Source of the DNA: Devosia sp.
GTDB lineage: Bacteria > Pseudomonadota > Alphaproteobacteria > Rhizobiales > Devosiaceae
DNA: 64,000 nt
Reading direction: 5' to 3'
Assembly: GCF_014860165.1 (NCBI RefSeq)
Contig: NZ_JACZKG010000075.1
Location: 1-64,000, forward strand
The notes under the pieces were generated by a model. It searched no databases. It had not been told where the DNA came from and saw nothing but the letters and a program-made list of their open reading frames with translations. Positions 7,584-16,739 of the stretch are shown here, piece by piece. A program made the translations under genes and the position numbers. How positions within the stretch are numbered: position 1 is the stretch's first letter; every line of letters starts with the position of its first letter.

Positions 7584-8668
7584 CCCGACGATCCCGAATC
7601 CCCGCCGGGGCCGGACGCCTGGAATCGCGCCAGGGCCTCCGACAGCACCTGGCTTTCCGCCGTGCGGCGATGTTCCCTGATATAGGCTGTGGGCTCGCCT
7701 CTGGACTGTGACAGAAGGGCCGCGCTCAGCCGGCGAAGCGGCCTGATCAGAATGCCGGCGACCAGAGCAAAGATGACCAGCACGGCGAACCACAGGACGG
7801 CCCCGGCGGCCCACATCTGCCTCTGGAAGCTCTGTTCGGACAGATCGAACGCACTCTCCTCCAGCCGCGCGACCAGCGCCCAGCCAAAGGAGGGCATATC
7901 GGCATAGGTCAGGTTTGGAACGGTGAAGCTATGGTAAGCCGTGCCGTCGCCCCAGGTTTCGGTGAAGTTCGACGTCACCCCGCGCCGGGCCGCCTCGAAC
8001 GAGGGCAGCGCCGCACTGGCTTCGTCGATCGGCGCCGTGGCGAGGATCACCGTACCCTCCCTGTTGACCACGAAGGCATCCAGTTCGAGTTGCCGGGCGG
8101 CCTCCGCGGCGACGTTGCGGACCCAGCGCCAGTTCACATGCGCGCCAAGCACGCCCATGACCTGGCCATCGGCGCCGACAATGGGTGCCGAAAAATCGAC
8201 GAACCGCAGGGGTTCGCTGGTATCATTCTGCAGCAGGCGCGCCAGAAGTACCGCCTCATGCACGTCGCCGGCGAAGGGACCGGCCAGGCCCTGCTGAAAC
8301 CAGGGTCGCTCGGCCACGCTCTGCCCCTCCAGCAAGCCACCGGTCGAGGCCAGTATCCTGCCTTCAGGCGATGCCACGCCCATCCATGAGATCTTGTCGG
8401 GATTGCCCGCCAATGCATCGAGCCGCTCGCGCAGCGCGGGAAGGTCCGCCCTGGAGAACTCGGCGGCCGAAGCCTCCAGCTGGCGCCACTCCTCATAAAG
8501 CGTTCGCGTGAGAAAGCTGCCAAGCGCCTGCGCGCGAACGCGCACCGCATGTTCCGAGGTCTCCGCCTGATAGGTGTTCAGGTTGTTCTGGAAGACCAGT
8601 GCAACGATGACAAACACAACAGTGCCAATCAGGCCAACCACCAGAGTGAGCAAGGTCCGTAGCTGCAT
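7580..8668 (-). CDS. Membrane sensor with a periplasmic dCache-like domain and no recognisable output domain
   Basis: A 362-residue protein. An N-terminal membrane helix (about 8-28) is followed by a periplasmic region of about 240 residues with the dCache pattern (MGVASPEGRILAST, AERPWFQQGLAG, VDFSAPIVGADGQVMGVLGAH). A second helix (about 292-313) is followed by roughly 50 cytoplasmic residues that resemble the start of a HAMP linker (IRPLRRLSAALL). The frame then ends, with no kinase, GGDEF or methyl-accepting domain. It is convergent with the glycosyltransferase gene. It could be a truncated diguanylate cyclase or chemoreceptor, or a partner that signals through another membrane protein. 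Confidence 0.72.
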   Translation of the reverse strand: MQLRTLLTLVVGLIGTVVFVIVALVFQNNLNTYQAETSEHAVRVRAQALGSFLTRTLYEEWRQLEASAAEFSRADLPALRERLDALAGNPDKISWMGVASPEGRILASTGGLLEGQSVAERPWFQQGLAGPFAGDVHEAVLLARLLQNDTSEPLRFVDFSAPIVGADGQVMGVLGAHVNWRWVRNVAAEAARQLELDAFVVNREGTVILATAPIDEASAALPSFEAARRGVTSNFTETWGDGTAYHSFTVPNLTYADMPSFGWALVARLEESAFDLSEQSFQRQMWAAGAVLWFAVLVIFALVAGILIRPLRRLSAALLSQSRGEPTAYIREHRRTAESQVLSEALARFQASGPGGDSGSSG

Positions 8669-8835
8669 GGCGCTTCATCTCCCGGTGACGGCTAAGGGGT
8701 GCAACGGCCCGTTTGTTCCCGACCACCAGTCGACAAGGTTAACCCGGTCAAAGTCCGGGCCGTTTCAGCACTGCCTCGGCGTATGGCTCGCCGGCATGCT
8801 GGATGGAAGCGATATCTCCCGCACAAGCATGACCC

Positions 8836-8859
8836 CGGGGGAAAGCCGGTGCTTCCCCC
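8836..8859. terminator. Hairpin between the ABC operon and the sensor gene
   Basis: A GC-rich inverted repeat, GGGGGAAAGC-CGGT-GCTTCCCCC with one bulged A, in the 261-base gap between the end of the minus-strand transporter operon and the start of the sensor gene. There is no clear T-run, so terminator activity is only likely. Confidence 0.4.
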
Positions 8860-8897
8860 CGCGGTCTGTCTGACGCTCGCTTCATGGCATCGCTCTT

Positions 8898-8912
8898 GCC
8901 CCGCTGCGGGGC
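8898..8912 (-). terminator. Candidate terminator hairpin after the Opp-type operon
   Basis: GCCCC-GCTGC-GGGGC lies 18 bases beyond the stop of the last ATPase gene in the transcript direction. The stem is short and no T-run follows on the minus strand, so it may act only as a 3' stabiliser. Confidence 0.35.
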
Positions 8913-8929
8913 GGGCATCGGCCGTTCTC

Positions 8930-9850
8930 TCAGGCCCTTTCGTACACCCGGACGCTGCGGCCGTCGGGTCGGGCTACCAACCTGCCCGGCTGGCGGATCA
9001 GGGCCGTTGCCCGTTCGGCCATGCCGGGATCGGTGATGAGCTTGCCGCTGCCGGCATCCTCGGTCGATAGCACGCTGGCCTTGAGCAGGCGCGAATAGGG
9101 GTGCTCGGGATTGTCGAGCACGGTCCGGGCATCGCCCATTTCCACGATCCGCCCGCGCTGCATGATGATCAGGCGGTTGGAGATGTAATAGGCGGTGGCC
9201 AGGTCGTGGGTGATGTAGATGACGCTGACCCTGAGGTCGTCGCGCAGGCTCTTGAGCAGGTTGACGATGCTCATGCGCAGGCTGGCATCCACCATGCTGA
9301 CCGGTTCGTCGGCGACCAGCAGCGGCGGATTGGGGATCAGCGCCCGGGCGATGGCGGCACGCTGCAGCTGGCCGCCGCTCATTTCATGGGGGAAGCGCCC
9401 GCGGACTTCCGCAATGCTCAGGCCGACCTTTTGCAGGGCGCTGTCCATTGCCGCGTCGAGATCGTCGCGATGGCGCAGCTTGAGGAAACGCTTGGCGGTG
9501 GATTCGAGGTAGCGATCGATGCGCTTGAGCGGATTGAAAGCCTCGAACGGGTTCTGGAAGACCGGCTGCACATTGGCCATGAATTCCAGCCGTTCCTGGC
9601 GCCCCACCCGATGGCTCACGGTCTTGCCGCGAAAGCTGATCTCGCCATCGGTGGGCAGTTCCAGACCCAGGATCATGCGCGCCAGCGTGGTCTTGCCCGA
9701 GCCGGATTCCCCGATGATGGTGAAGATCTCCGGCGTCTCGGCGCTCAGCGACAGGCTCGCATCCTGGACGGCGTCGACGGTCTTGCGCGACAGCAGGCCG
9801 CCCATAGTGAAGCGCTTGGATACGTTGCGGACGTCGAGCAGTGTGCTCAT
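8930..9850 (-). CDS. Opp/Dpp-family ABC transporter ATPase (second ATPase, DppF-like)
   Basis: 306 residues with Walker A GESGSGKTT, signature MSGGQLQRAAIARAL, Walker B VADEPVSMVDAS and an H-loop THDL. This is one of the two nucleotide-binding subunits of a peptide/nickel/oligosaccharide-type importer. The ATG overlaps the stop of the first ATPase gene by four bases. It is the last gene of the operon. The transporter genes follow a GH51 arabinofuranosidase gene, so the imported ligand is probably an oligosaccharide rather than a peptide. That is inferred from context, not from this subunit. Confidence 0.9.
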   Translation of the reverse strand: MSTLLDVRNVSKRFTMGGLLSRKTVDAVQDASLSLSAETPEIFTIIGESGSGKTTLARMILGLELPTDGEISFRGKTVSHRVGRQERLEFMANVQPVFQNPFEAFNPLKRIDRYLESTAKRFLKLRHRDDLDAAMDSALQKVGLSIAEVRGRFPHEMSGGQLQRAAIARALIPNPPLLVADEPVSMVDASLRMSIVNLLKSLRDDLRVSVIYITHDLATAYYISNRLIIMQRGRIVEMGDARTVLDNPEHPYSRLLKASVLSTEDAGSGKLITDPGMAERATALIRQPGRLVARPDGRSVRVYERA

Positions 9851-10872
9851 GCCATCACCTCATGCCGCTGCGGCACCACAAGCGGCTCTACGTCCTGCCA
9901 GCGCCAGCAGGCAGAACGGTGATCATTGGCCACTTGGATGAGCGGCGGGACATCCGTCTTGCATTTGTCGATCGCCAGCGGGCAGCGGGGGTGGAAGCGG
10001 CAGCCGCTGGGCGGACTGGCGAGGCTCGGCGGGCGACCCTCCAGCGCCGGGCGCTGGGCGGTGTCGCCGATGCGCGGCAGGCTGGCCACCAGGTGGGCGG
10101 TATAGGGATGCTTGGGCGCGAAGAACATCTGCCGCGTCGGCCCCTCCTCCACCAGCCGCCCGGCATAGATGATGCCGACCCGGTCAGCCATGTTGGCATG
10201 GACGGTCATGTCATGGGTGACGAAGACCACGGACGAGCCCATGTCCTGCTGGATTTCGCGGATCAGCCCCAGCACTTCCTTCTGCACGACCACGTCGAGC
10301 GCCGTGGTCGGCTCGTCGGCAATAACGAATTCGGGGTGGCAGACGGTGGCCAGGCCAATGGTCACGCGCTGGCGCATGCCGCCCGAAAGCTCGTGCGGAT
10401 AGGCATTGAGCACGTCGGCGGGCAACTTGAGGCGCTCGAGATGGTTGAGCACACGCGCCCGGTACGCTTCGCCGCTCAGCCCCAGCGGGCGCCTGGCGAA
10501 ATCCTCGAAGGTCCGCCCGATGCGGCGCACCGGGTTGAGCACGCTCATGGAGCCCTGCATGATGTAGCTCAGGTGCCGCCAGCGCACCGCCTCGATCTGG
10601 GCGGGCGTGGCTGTCGCGACATCGATGGGGCCGTTCTTGAAGTCATACTTCACCGACCCGGCCACGATACGCATCGGCGGCCGGATTGCGGCGGCCAGCA
10701 CCTTGATGAAGCTGGTCTTGCCCGAAGAGCTTTCCCCGGCAATGCCGTAGATCTCGTTCTTGCGGATGGTCATAGTGATGTCGTCGACGGCGCGCACTTC
10801 GCGTTCCACGCCGAAATAGTTCATCTGGTAATAGGCCTTGAGGCCCTCGACCTTGAGCAGATCTTCGGTCAT
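9847..10872 (-). CDS. Opp/Dpp-family ABC transporter ATPase (first ATPase, DppD-like)
   Basis: 341 residues with an ABC domain and the C-terminal oligo_HPY extension. Walker A reads GESSSGKTS, a slight departure from GESGSGKST. The signature is LSGGMRQRVTIGLA and Walker B is VIADEPTTALD. The C-terminal GCRFHPRCPLAIDKC cysteine cluster is typical of DppD/OppD proteins. It pairs with the downstream DppF-like ATPase, and its start lies four bases after the DppC-like permease stop, supporting one transcript. Confidence 0.9.
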   Translation of the reverse strand: MTEDLLKVEGLKAYYQMNYFGVEREVRAVDDITMTIRKNEIYGIAGESSSGKTSFIKVLAAAIRPPMRIVAGSVKYDFKNGPIDVATATPAQIEAVRWRHLSYIMQGSMSVLNPVRRIGRTFEDFARRPLGLSGEAYRARVLNHLERLKLPADVLNAYPHELSGGMRQRVTIGLATVCHPEFVIADEPTTALDVVVQKEVLGLIREIQQDMGSSVVFVTHDMTVHANMADRVGIIYAGRLVEEGPTRQMFFAPKHPYTAHLVASLPRIGDTAQRPALEGRPPSLASPPSGCRFHPRCPLAIDKCKTDVPPLIQVANDHRSACWRWQDVEPLVVPQRHEVMA

Positions 10873-10876
10873 TGGC

Positions 10877-11734
10877 CTAGGCTCCCATGCGGCGCAGGCG
10901 GCTGCGCGGGTCGATATATTCGTTCATCGAGACGGCCAGCAGGAACAGGCCCAGGAACGTCATGACGATCAGGATCACCGGGATGACGATCCACCACCAG
11001 GTGCCCACCACCATGGCCGAGTGGCTGTTGGCCCAGTAGAGCACCGTGCCGATTGTGGGCTGGTTGATATTGGTGAAGCCCAGCACTGCCAGGGTCACTT
11101 CGAGGCCGATCGACCACAGCATGTTGTTCATGAAGGTGGCGAAGACGATGGGCATCACATAGGGCAGATGTTCTTCAAGCAGCACCTTGGGCGTGCTCAT
11201 GCCCGCGAATACCGCATGGCGGGTGAATTCGCGATGCTTGAGGCCCACGGCCACCGAGCGGATGAGCCGGGCGTCGAAGGGCCAGCCGAAACCGGCCATG
11301 ATCAGCGCCAGGGTGAAGCTGTCCATATTGTTGCGCAACACGAAATAGAACAGCACCAGGATCGGGAAGATCGGCACGGAAACGAAGATGTCGTTGATGA
11401 ACATCAGCACCCGGTCGACCCAGCCGCCGAGATAGCCCGAGGTCAGGCCCACCGCTATCGAGATGATGCGACTCAGCACCGCCACGGTCAGCCCGAAGAT
11501 CAGGCTGTTCTTGAACGCGGCCGCCAGGTGCCAGAACATGTCCTGGCCGCGTGAGTTGGTGCCGAACCAATACTGCGCGGACGGCGGCTGATCGGGAATG
11601 GTCATATAGATCAGCGACGGATCGACCGGCGAGAAGAAGCTCGCGGCGGAAAACGCCACGATGATGACCACCAGGACGAGGCCGATGGTGAATTCGGCAT
11701 TGTAGCGAACCAGGTCGCGGAAGACGGCAAACAT
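10877..11734 (-). CDS. Opp/Dpp-family ABC transporter permease (DppC-like)
   Basis: 285 residues with six predicted membrane helices, an N-terminal helix before a long periplasmic segment, and the conserved GTNSRGQDMFWHLAAAFKNS region that marks DppC/OppC permeases. The EAA-type cytoplasmic loop is near residues 175-200 (VGLKHREFTRHAVFAG). It forms the transmembrane channel with the DppB-like subunit encoded six bases upstream. Confidence 0.9.
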   Translation of the reverse strand: MFAVFRDLVRYNAEFTIGLVLVVIIVAFSAASFFSPVDPSLIYMTIPDQPPSAQYWFGTNSRGQDMFWHLAAAFKNSLIFGLTVAVLSRIISIAVGLTSGYLGGWVDRVLMFINDIFVSVPIFPILVLFYFVLRNNMDSFTLALIMAGFGWPFDARLIRSVAVGLKHREFTRHAVFAGMSTPKVLLEEHLPYVMPIVFATFMNNMLWSIGLEVTLAVLGFTNINQPTIGTVLYWANSHSAMVVGTWWWIVIPVILIVMTFLGLFLLAVSMNEYIDPRSRLRRMGA

Positions 11735-11739
11735 CGGCG

Positions 11740-12744
11740 CTACTCCGCCTTCACGCGTGGATCGAGCAGAGGATGCAGCAGATCGACAGTAAAGATCGCC
11801 ACGGCGACGGCGGTGATCGACACGGTCGAAACCGCCAGCACCAGCGAATAGTCGCCATAGTTCACGGCGTCGATCAACAGCGACCCCAGGCCCGGATAGT
11901 TGAACACCTGCTCAGTGATGACGGTGCCGGAAAACACGCCGCCCAGCGCCAGCGCCAGCGCAGTCAACTGCGGTACCATGGCATTGCGGATCACGTAGCC
12001 GCCCACGATCGTGGATTTGTCCACGCCCGCCAGTTCCGCATAGGTCACATAATCGTCGTTGACGACATTGGACACCAGTGCGCGCATGCCGATGAACCAG
12101 CCGCCAAACCCCACAATTACCACCGAAAGGGTGGGCAGAATGGCGTGCTGCAGCACCGAGCTGATGAACGGCCAGTTATAGCCGGGCGTAACGTCCATGG
12201 CGAAACCACCCGAAATGGGCAGCACCGGCCAGAGGAAGCCGAAGATGATCAACAGGATGAAAGCCACCACGTAATAAGGGATGGGCTGGATGCCCATTGC
12301 GATGATGCCGAAGAGCTTGAAGAAGCGGTTATTCTGGTTGTACCCGGCCAGCGCGCCCAGGAGGTTGCCGATGACGAAGGTGATCAGGGTGGCCGACACC
12401 AGCAGCCCCAGAGTCCAGGGCATGGCCCGCGCCACGATATCCATTGCCGGCGTGGGGAAGGCCATCAGCGAGGGCCCGAAGTCGCCGCGGACGAGCCGCA
12501 GCCAGAAGTTGACATACTGCTCGTGGAGCGGCGCGCCGGTGCCAAACAGGTCACTCAGTGCCGCGCGCGTCGAGGCGATGGCTTCAGGCGAGAGGTTGGC
12601 ACGCGAGGACAGGCGACCCAAGACTTGTTCGACCGGATCGATCGGTGAGAGATGCGTCACCAGAAACGTCGCCGAGATGGCACAGAAGATTACTGCCAGC
12701 ATCTGTAGCGCGCGTTTTGCGATGAACCATAGGTAACCGTGCAT
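11740..12744 (-). CDS. Opp/Dpp-family ABC transporter permease (DppB-like)
   Basis: 334 residues starting after a GAGGAG ribosome binding site. The N-terminal helix is followed by a large periplasmic loop and five more helices. The C-terminal GLGSLLIDAVNYGDYSLV region is the usual DppB/OppB signature. It is separated from the upstream binding-protein gene by 313 bases of hairpins and repeats, a gap that often lets the binding protein be made in excess over the membrane subunits. Confidence 0.9.
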   Translation of the reverse strand: MHGYLWFIAKRALQMLAVIFCAISATFLVTHLSPIDPVEQVLGRLSSRANLSPEAIASTRAALSDLFGTGAPLHEQYVNFWLRLVRGDFGPSLMAFPTPAMDIVARAMPWTLGLLVSATLITFVIGNLLGALAGYNQNNRFFKLFGIIAMGIQPIPYYVVAFILLIIFGFLWPVLPISGGFAMDVTPGYNWPFISSVLQHAILPTLSVVIVGFGGWFIGMRALVSNVVNDDYVTYAELAGVDKSTIVGGYVIRNAMVPQLTALALALGGVFSGTVITEQVFNYPGLGSLLIDAVNYGDYSLVLAVSTVSITAVAVAIFTVDLLHPLLDPRVKAE

Positions 12745-12773
12745 GCGGACTCCTCAACCGTCCTCTTGATCCT

Positions 12774-12811
12774 CTCTCCATCGCGGAGAGGTGTCTCGGC
12801 AATGCCGAGAC
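12774..12811. repeat. Two small hairpins between binding-protein and permease genes
   Basis: CTCTCC-ATCGC-GGAGAG at 12774-12790 and GTCTCGGC-AAT-GCCGAGAC at 12793-12811. They lie in the leader of the DppB-like permease, downstream of the binding-protein gene, and may modulate readthrough or mRNA stability. Confidence 0.5.
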
Positions 12812-12874
12812 GGTGAGGGGAGTGGCGAGCGCGCCCATACGCGCCCCTGTTCCAGGCATTATCCCACCCACCGC

Positions 12875-12955
12875 GTCATTCCCGCGAAGGCGGGAATCCA
12901 TTCTCATCTTTCCCCGGCGGCCTAAATGTGGAATCCCGTCCGCGCAGGAATGACG
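12875..12955. repeat. Paired palindromic repeat, GTCATTCCCGCG family (copy 1)
   Basis: The left half GTCATTCCCGCG...CGGGAATCCA is itself a hairpin. The right half (12928-12955) is an imperfect inverted copy ending in GGAATGAC. This is one of six copies of this family in the window, all between genes. Confidence 0.8.
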
Positions 12956-13019
12956 CCGGGCATTTTGGACCACCGCGAAAAACAGAGAGGGGCACGAGGC
13001 AGGTCGCGCCCCTCAGAAC

Positions 13020-13041
13020 GGCCCGGCAATGACGCCGGGCC
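13020..13041 (-). terminator. Strong hairpin directly after the binding-protein gene
   Basis: GGCCCGGC-AATGAC-GCCGGGCC, an eight-pair GC stem 16 bases downstream of the binding-protein stop on the minus strand. A second arm pair GAGGGGC/GCCCCTC lies at 12987-13014. Without a T-run this is more likely an mRNA 3' stabiliser or partial terminator inside the operon. Confidence 0.55.
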
Positions 13042-13057
13042 ATCCGGGAGGACGACG

Positions 13058-14980
13058 TTACGCCACGGGCGTGATCTGGGTGAAGATATACCGGCCGTTG
13101 GACCAATTGGTCACCGGGTTGGCATAGTTGTTGTTCGCGTCCGGCCAGCCAGTCCAGTACTTGTTGGACTGAATGGAGAACACGTTATACGCCATGATCG
13201 GGATATTCGGCATTTCCTCGAGGTGAAGCTTGACGAAATCCGTGCCGTATTCGATGCCCTTGGGGTCGTTGAAGTCGATGCCGCGGATCTTCTCGATGAT
13301 CTCGTCGAGACGCGGATCCTTCCAGCGCATCCAGTTGCGGTCTGGCTGCGAAGCGCCCGGCTCGGCGACATAGGCCGAGTGGTAGCTGTCGAGGAAGAAG
13401 CTGAGGTCGGGGTGACCGCCCCAGGTTTCCACGGCCCAGGCGATGTTGACTTCGTAATCGCCAACGCGCTGGCGGCCCCAGGTGTCGGAGTCGACCTGTG
13501 CAGTCGCCTGGATGCCGTTCTGCGACCAGGTCTGCGCAATGATCACACCGAGACGGTTGACCACGCCTTCGGCCGGCACCATCACCTCGAAGGCGAAGGG
13601 CTGTCCATCGGGCATCATCCACTGGTTGCCATTCTTGGTGAAGCCGGCAGCCGTGAGCAATTCGCCGGCAGCTTCGACATTCTGCTTCCACCAGCCGTAG
13701 CCGAAGGCGTTGCGGATAGCCGTTTCGTCGGTCGGGACGGCGTCACCGAACTGCGGCCGCACCATATCGGCAATCTGGATACCGATGGTGGGGTCGTAGG
13801 GCTTGACCTTGCTGGTGCCGGTGTCGATCTCGTAGTCGGTCAGGAACTGCTGGAGCGGACCATGGTAGTCGCGCGGATGCGTTCCGGTCGGCGGCACCGA
13901 GATGGCGGACAGCGTTGCTGCACCACGATAGGACGCCATCGACATGGCACGTGCATCGAGCATCAGAGCCAGGGCCCAGCGGACGCGCTTGTCCTGGAAC
14001 TTGGGATTCTGATGGTTCGGGATGGCCATGACCAGGGTCGGATCGGGGTGGGCATAGGGGAAGCCCGGGAACCAGCCCTGGATCTGCGGGTCCTGCTGCA
14101 CGACCGAGAAGGTGCCTTCCGGCGTTAGATCGTGGACCATATCAAGATTGCCGTTGCGGATCTCGATCAGGCGATTGTCGGTGGAAATGTTGTTCCGGTA
14201 GATGATGTACTTCGGCTTGGGCTCGCCCACCATGCCGAGAGCGGTCGCTTCCCAATCGGCGCGCTTTTCCCAGATATACCAGGTGCCGTTCGGATCGAAG
14301 GAATGGAGCGTGTACGGCCCCAGGCTCACCGGCGGGTTATTGTCGAATTTCAGGATATCTTCCTGAGCTTCCATGATGTGCTTGGGCATGATCCATGCCG
14401 CAGTCCAACGCACCGAGAACAGCGCGTGGAAGCGCGAGTTCGGGGCATTGAGCACGAAGTGGACCGTATAGTCGTCCGGCGCTTCGACCGTCTTCACCTG
14501 GGCGGTGAAGGCGCCATTGTAGGGCGTACCCGGCGTGGCCTTCTGCTTTTCGACAGTATAGACGACGTCGGCGGCCGTGAAGTCGACGCCGTCGCTCCAC
14601 TTAATGCCCTTTTTGAGCTTCACGGTCATCTCCGTGAAGTCGGCATTGTATTCCCACGGGCCGTCGGCCAGGGAATTGTAGACTGCGTTTTCGCTGGCGC
14701 CCTCGACGCCGGCATCGGGGTCGATGAACCACAGCGTGTCCGTGGTCAGGTTATGCGTGCCGTTGCTGGTACCGGCGCCGCTGCCCACGACCCAGGGATT
14801 GAACCAGGCCGGATTGCGGATCACGCCTTCGGGATTGTGAACGATCACAGTCTCGTTGCGTGGAAAGCTCGTCAGGTCAGGCGCCGCGCCTTCAGCAGCG
14901 TCCTGGGCGAATGACAGCCGGGTACTGGCCAGCATCAGCGCGGTAACGGAAGTTCCGATAAGAAAATTGCGTCTATCCAA
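13058..14980 (-). CDS. Extracellular solute-binding protein family 5 with Tat-like signal peptide
   Basis: About 640 residues, the size of large family-5 (Opp/Dpp) binding proteins. The TTG start at 14980 is chosen because GGGAGG lies five bases upstream at 14986-14991. The frame extends further up without support. The N-terminus LDRRNFLIGTSVTALML carries a twin-arginine-type RRNFL motif and an A-Q cleavage region, suggesting export of the folded protein by Tat. The body has the VYNSLADGPWEYN and KLKKGIKWSDGVDFTAADV pattern of the family. It follows the GH51 gene and precedes the permeases. Large members of this family next to glycosidases bind oligosaccharides in other bacteria, so arabino-oligosaccharides are the favoured ligand. 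Confidence 0.87.
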   Translation of the reverse strand: MDRRNFLIGTSVTALMLASTRLSFAQDAAEGAAPDLTSFPRNETVIVHNPEGVIRNPAWFNPWVVGSGAGTSNGTHNLTTDTLWFIDPDAGVEGASENAVYNSLADGPWEYNADFTEMTVKLKKGIKWSDGVDFTAADVVYTVEKQKATPGTPYNGAFTAQVKTVEAPDDYTVHFVLNAPNSRFHALFSVRWTAAWIMPKHIMEAQEDILKFDNNPPVSLGPYTLHSFDPNGTWYIWEKRADWEATALGMVGEPKPKYIIYRNNISTDNRLIEIRNGNLDMVHDLTPEGTFSVVQQDPQIQGWFPGFPYAHPDPTLVMAIPNHQNPKFQDKRVRWALALMLDARAMSMASYRGAATLSAISVPPTGTHPRDYHGPLQQFLTDYEIDTGTSKVKPYDPTIGIQIADMVRPQFGDAVPTDETAIRNAFGYGWWKQNVEAAGELLTAAGFTKNGNQWMMPDGQPFAFEVMVPAEGVVNRLGVIIAQTWSQNGIQATAQVDSDTWGRQRVGDYEVNIAWAVETWGGHPDLSFFLDSYHSAYVAEPGASQPDRNWMRWKDPRLDEIIEKIRGIDFNDPKGIEYGTDFVKLHLEEMPNIPIMAYNVFSIQSNKYWTGWPDANNNYANPVTNWSNGRYIFTQITPVA

Positions 14981-15090
14981 TTTTTCCTCCCTTGGGACGC
15001 CCTCCAGCGCCCTCATTAATCATACTAAGGACCCCCTGACTGTTGTCAATGAGGATCATGATGTTCATCATATTTCTGGATACAAACGGC

Positions 15091-15116
15091 GGGCTCCATC
15101 AGTTTTGATGGAGCCC
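15091..15116 (-). terminator. Terminator-like hairpin after the arabinofuranosidase gene
   Basis: GGGCTCCATCA-GTTT-TGATGGAGCCC, a perfect 11-pair stem with a four-base loop, nine bases beyond the stop of the GH51 gene on the minus strand. The T-run is weak (CGTTTG). It separates GH51 from the binding-protein gene, which probably has its own promoter in the AT-rich stretch 14990-15085. Confidence 0.6.
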
Positions 15117-15124
15117 AGGCGTTC

Positions 15125-16639
15125 TCAGCCGAGCTTCACCCGCACCATCTGGTAAGAGTATGGCGGCAGGGCGACAGTCAGGGTGTTGCCGGCAATCCTG
15201 GCGCCGGAGCCCTTGCGTGGAGCCACTTCCTGCTGGTTCCTGGCGGTGTTGACCGCCTTGAGGTCCGGATGGGTCATCACCTGGTGATCGATGACGGTGC
15301 CATTGCCGAAGCCCTGCAGGCTGACTTCGGTCTCTATGGTCTCTGATGTGTGGCGATTGACCAGGAAGAAGCTCAGCGTACCATCTTCTTCGTTATGAAC
15401 GCCTGACACATCCACGAAGGGGGTATCGGCGGCATGGGTGGTCTCGTAGCCCGGCGAGCTGGTCACCAGCTGCAGGGCGGTGCCACGTCCGAAGACCGAA
15501 GCGAAGAAGTAGGGGTAGTAGATGGTCTGCGCCCAGGCCGGGCCGCCCTTTTCGGTCATGATCGGCGCGATAACGTTCACCAGCTGGGCGATGCAGGCGA
15601 TCTTCACCACATCCGAGCGGCGGATGAAGGTGTTGAGGATCAACCCCACCATCAGCACGTCTTCGAAATTGTAGATGTCCTCGAGCAGGCCCGGCGCATG
15701 CGGCCAGCCGCCATTGCCGTCCAGGATCTCGCGATCCTTCTTGTTGGAATGGTACCAGACGTTCCATTCGTCGAAGGAGATGTAGATGTCCTTCTTGGAC
15801 TTCTTCTTGGCCTTCACCTGCTTGATGGTGGACGCCACGGTCTCGATGTAGCGGTCGAGCTTGTGGCTCAGGCCCAGGTAATTGGGCGTATTGTCGTCGC
15901 GATTGGCGAAATACATATGCAGGCTGATGTGATCGACATGCTCATAGGTATGCTCGAGCACGATGCGTTCCCAATCGGGGAAGCTGGGCATGTCCATATG
16001 CGACGAGCCGCAGACGATCAGTTCGAGCGACTTGTCGAACATGCGCATGGCGCGGGCCGTGTTGGCGGCCAGCTTGCCATATTCGTCGGCATCCTTGTGG
16101 CCGACCTGCCAGGGGCCGTCCATTTCGTTGCCCAGGCACCACATCTTGACGTTCCACGGTTCCTTGCGGCCGTTTTTGATGCGCAGGTCGCTCCAATAGG
16201 AGCCGCCGGGATGGTTCACATATTCGAGGAAATTGCGGGCCTCGTCGACGCCGCGCGAACCCAGGTTCACAGCGAGCATCATTTCGGTACCGACGGTCGC
16301 GCACCAGTCGGCGAATTCATGCACGCCCACCGCATTGCTCTCGGAGGTGTGCCAGGCCAGGTCGAGGCGAACGGGGCGCTGGTCGCGCGGGCCGATGCCA
16401 TCTTCCCAGTTATAGGCGGAAACGAAATTGCCGCCGGGGTAGCGGACCACCGGCACATTGAGGTCCTTGACGAGCTTGACGACGTCGCCCCGCATCCCGT
16501 CCTTGTCGGCGGTCGGGTGATCGGGCTCGTAGATGCCCTCGTAAACGGCCCGGCCGAGATGCTCCAGGAATGCGCCATAGACACGATCATCGATCTTGCT
16601 GATCGTGTAGTCCTTGTGCGCGACGACGGACGCCTTCAT
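15125..16639 (-). CDS. Alpha-L-arabinofuranosidase, glycoside hydrolase family 51
   Basis: About 504 residues. The ATG at 16639 has GGAGG five bases upstream, and earlier in-frame ATGs overlap that site. The protein begins with the GH51 opening (DDRVYGAFLEHLGRAVYEG). It carries the acid/base glutamate in CLGNEMDGPW and the nucleophile glutamate in SFDEWNVWY, inside a TIM barrel followed by a beta domain. There is no signal peptide, so it acts in the cytoplasm. GH51 enzymes remove terminal L-arabinofuranose from arabinan and arabinoxylan fragments. It sits just downstream of an ArsR-type regulator and upstream of the Opp-type transporter, consistent with import followed by intracellular hydrolysis. 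Confidence 0.95.
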   Translation of the reverse strand: MKASVVAHKDYTISKIDDRVYGAFLEHLGRAVYEGIYEPDHPTADKDGMRGDVVKLVKDLNVPVVRYPGGNFVSAYNWEDGIGPRDQRPVRLDLAWHTSESNAVGVHEFADWCATVGTEMMLAVNLGSRGVDEARNFLEYVNHPGGSYWSDLRIKNGRKEPWNVKMWCLGNEMDGPWQVGHKDADEYGKLAANTARAMRMFDKSLELIVCGSSHMDMPSFPDWERIVLEHTYEHVDHISLHMYFANRDDNTPNYLGLSHKLDRYIETVASTIKQVKAKKKSKKDIYISFDEWNVWYHSNKKDREILDGNGGWPHAPGLLEDIYNFEDVLMVGLILNTFIRRSDVVKIACIAQLVNVIAPIMTEKGGPAWAQTIYYPYFFASVFGRGTALQLVTSSPGYETTHAADTPFVDVSGVHNEEDGTLSFFLVNRHTSETIETEVSLQGFGNGTVIDHQVMTHPDLKAVNTARNQQEVAPRKGSGARIAGNTLTVALPPYSYQMVRVKLG

Positions 16640-16739
16640 CATTTCCTCCATTCCCATTCCTGATTTATATCAGTTACTGCGTTTTAAACGTGCGCAGGGC
16701 ACCGACGCAATAGGGGCTCGGGAAAAATATGATAAATGG

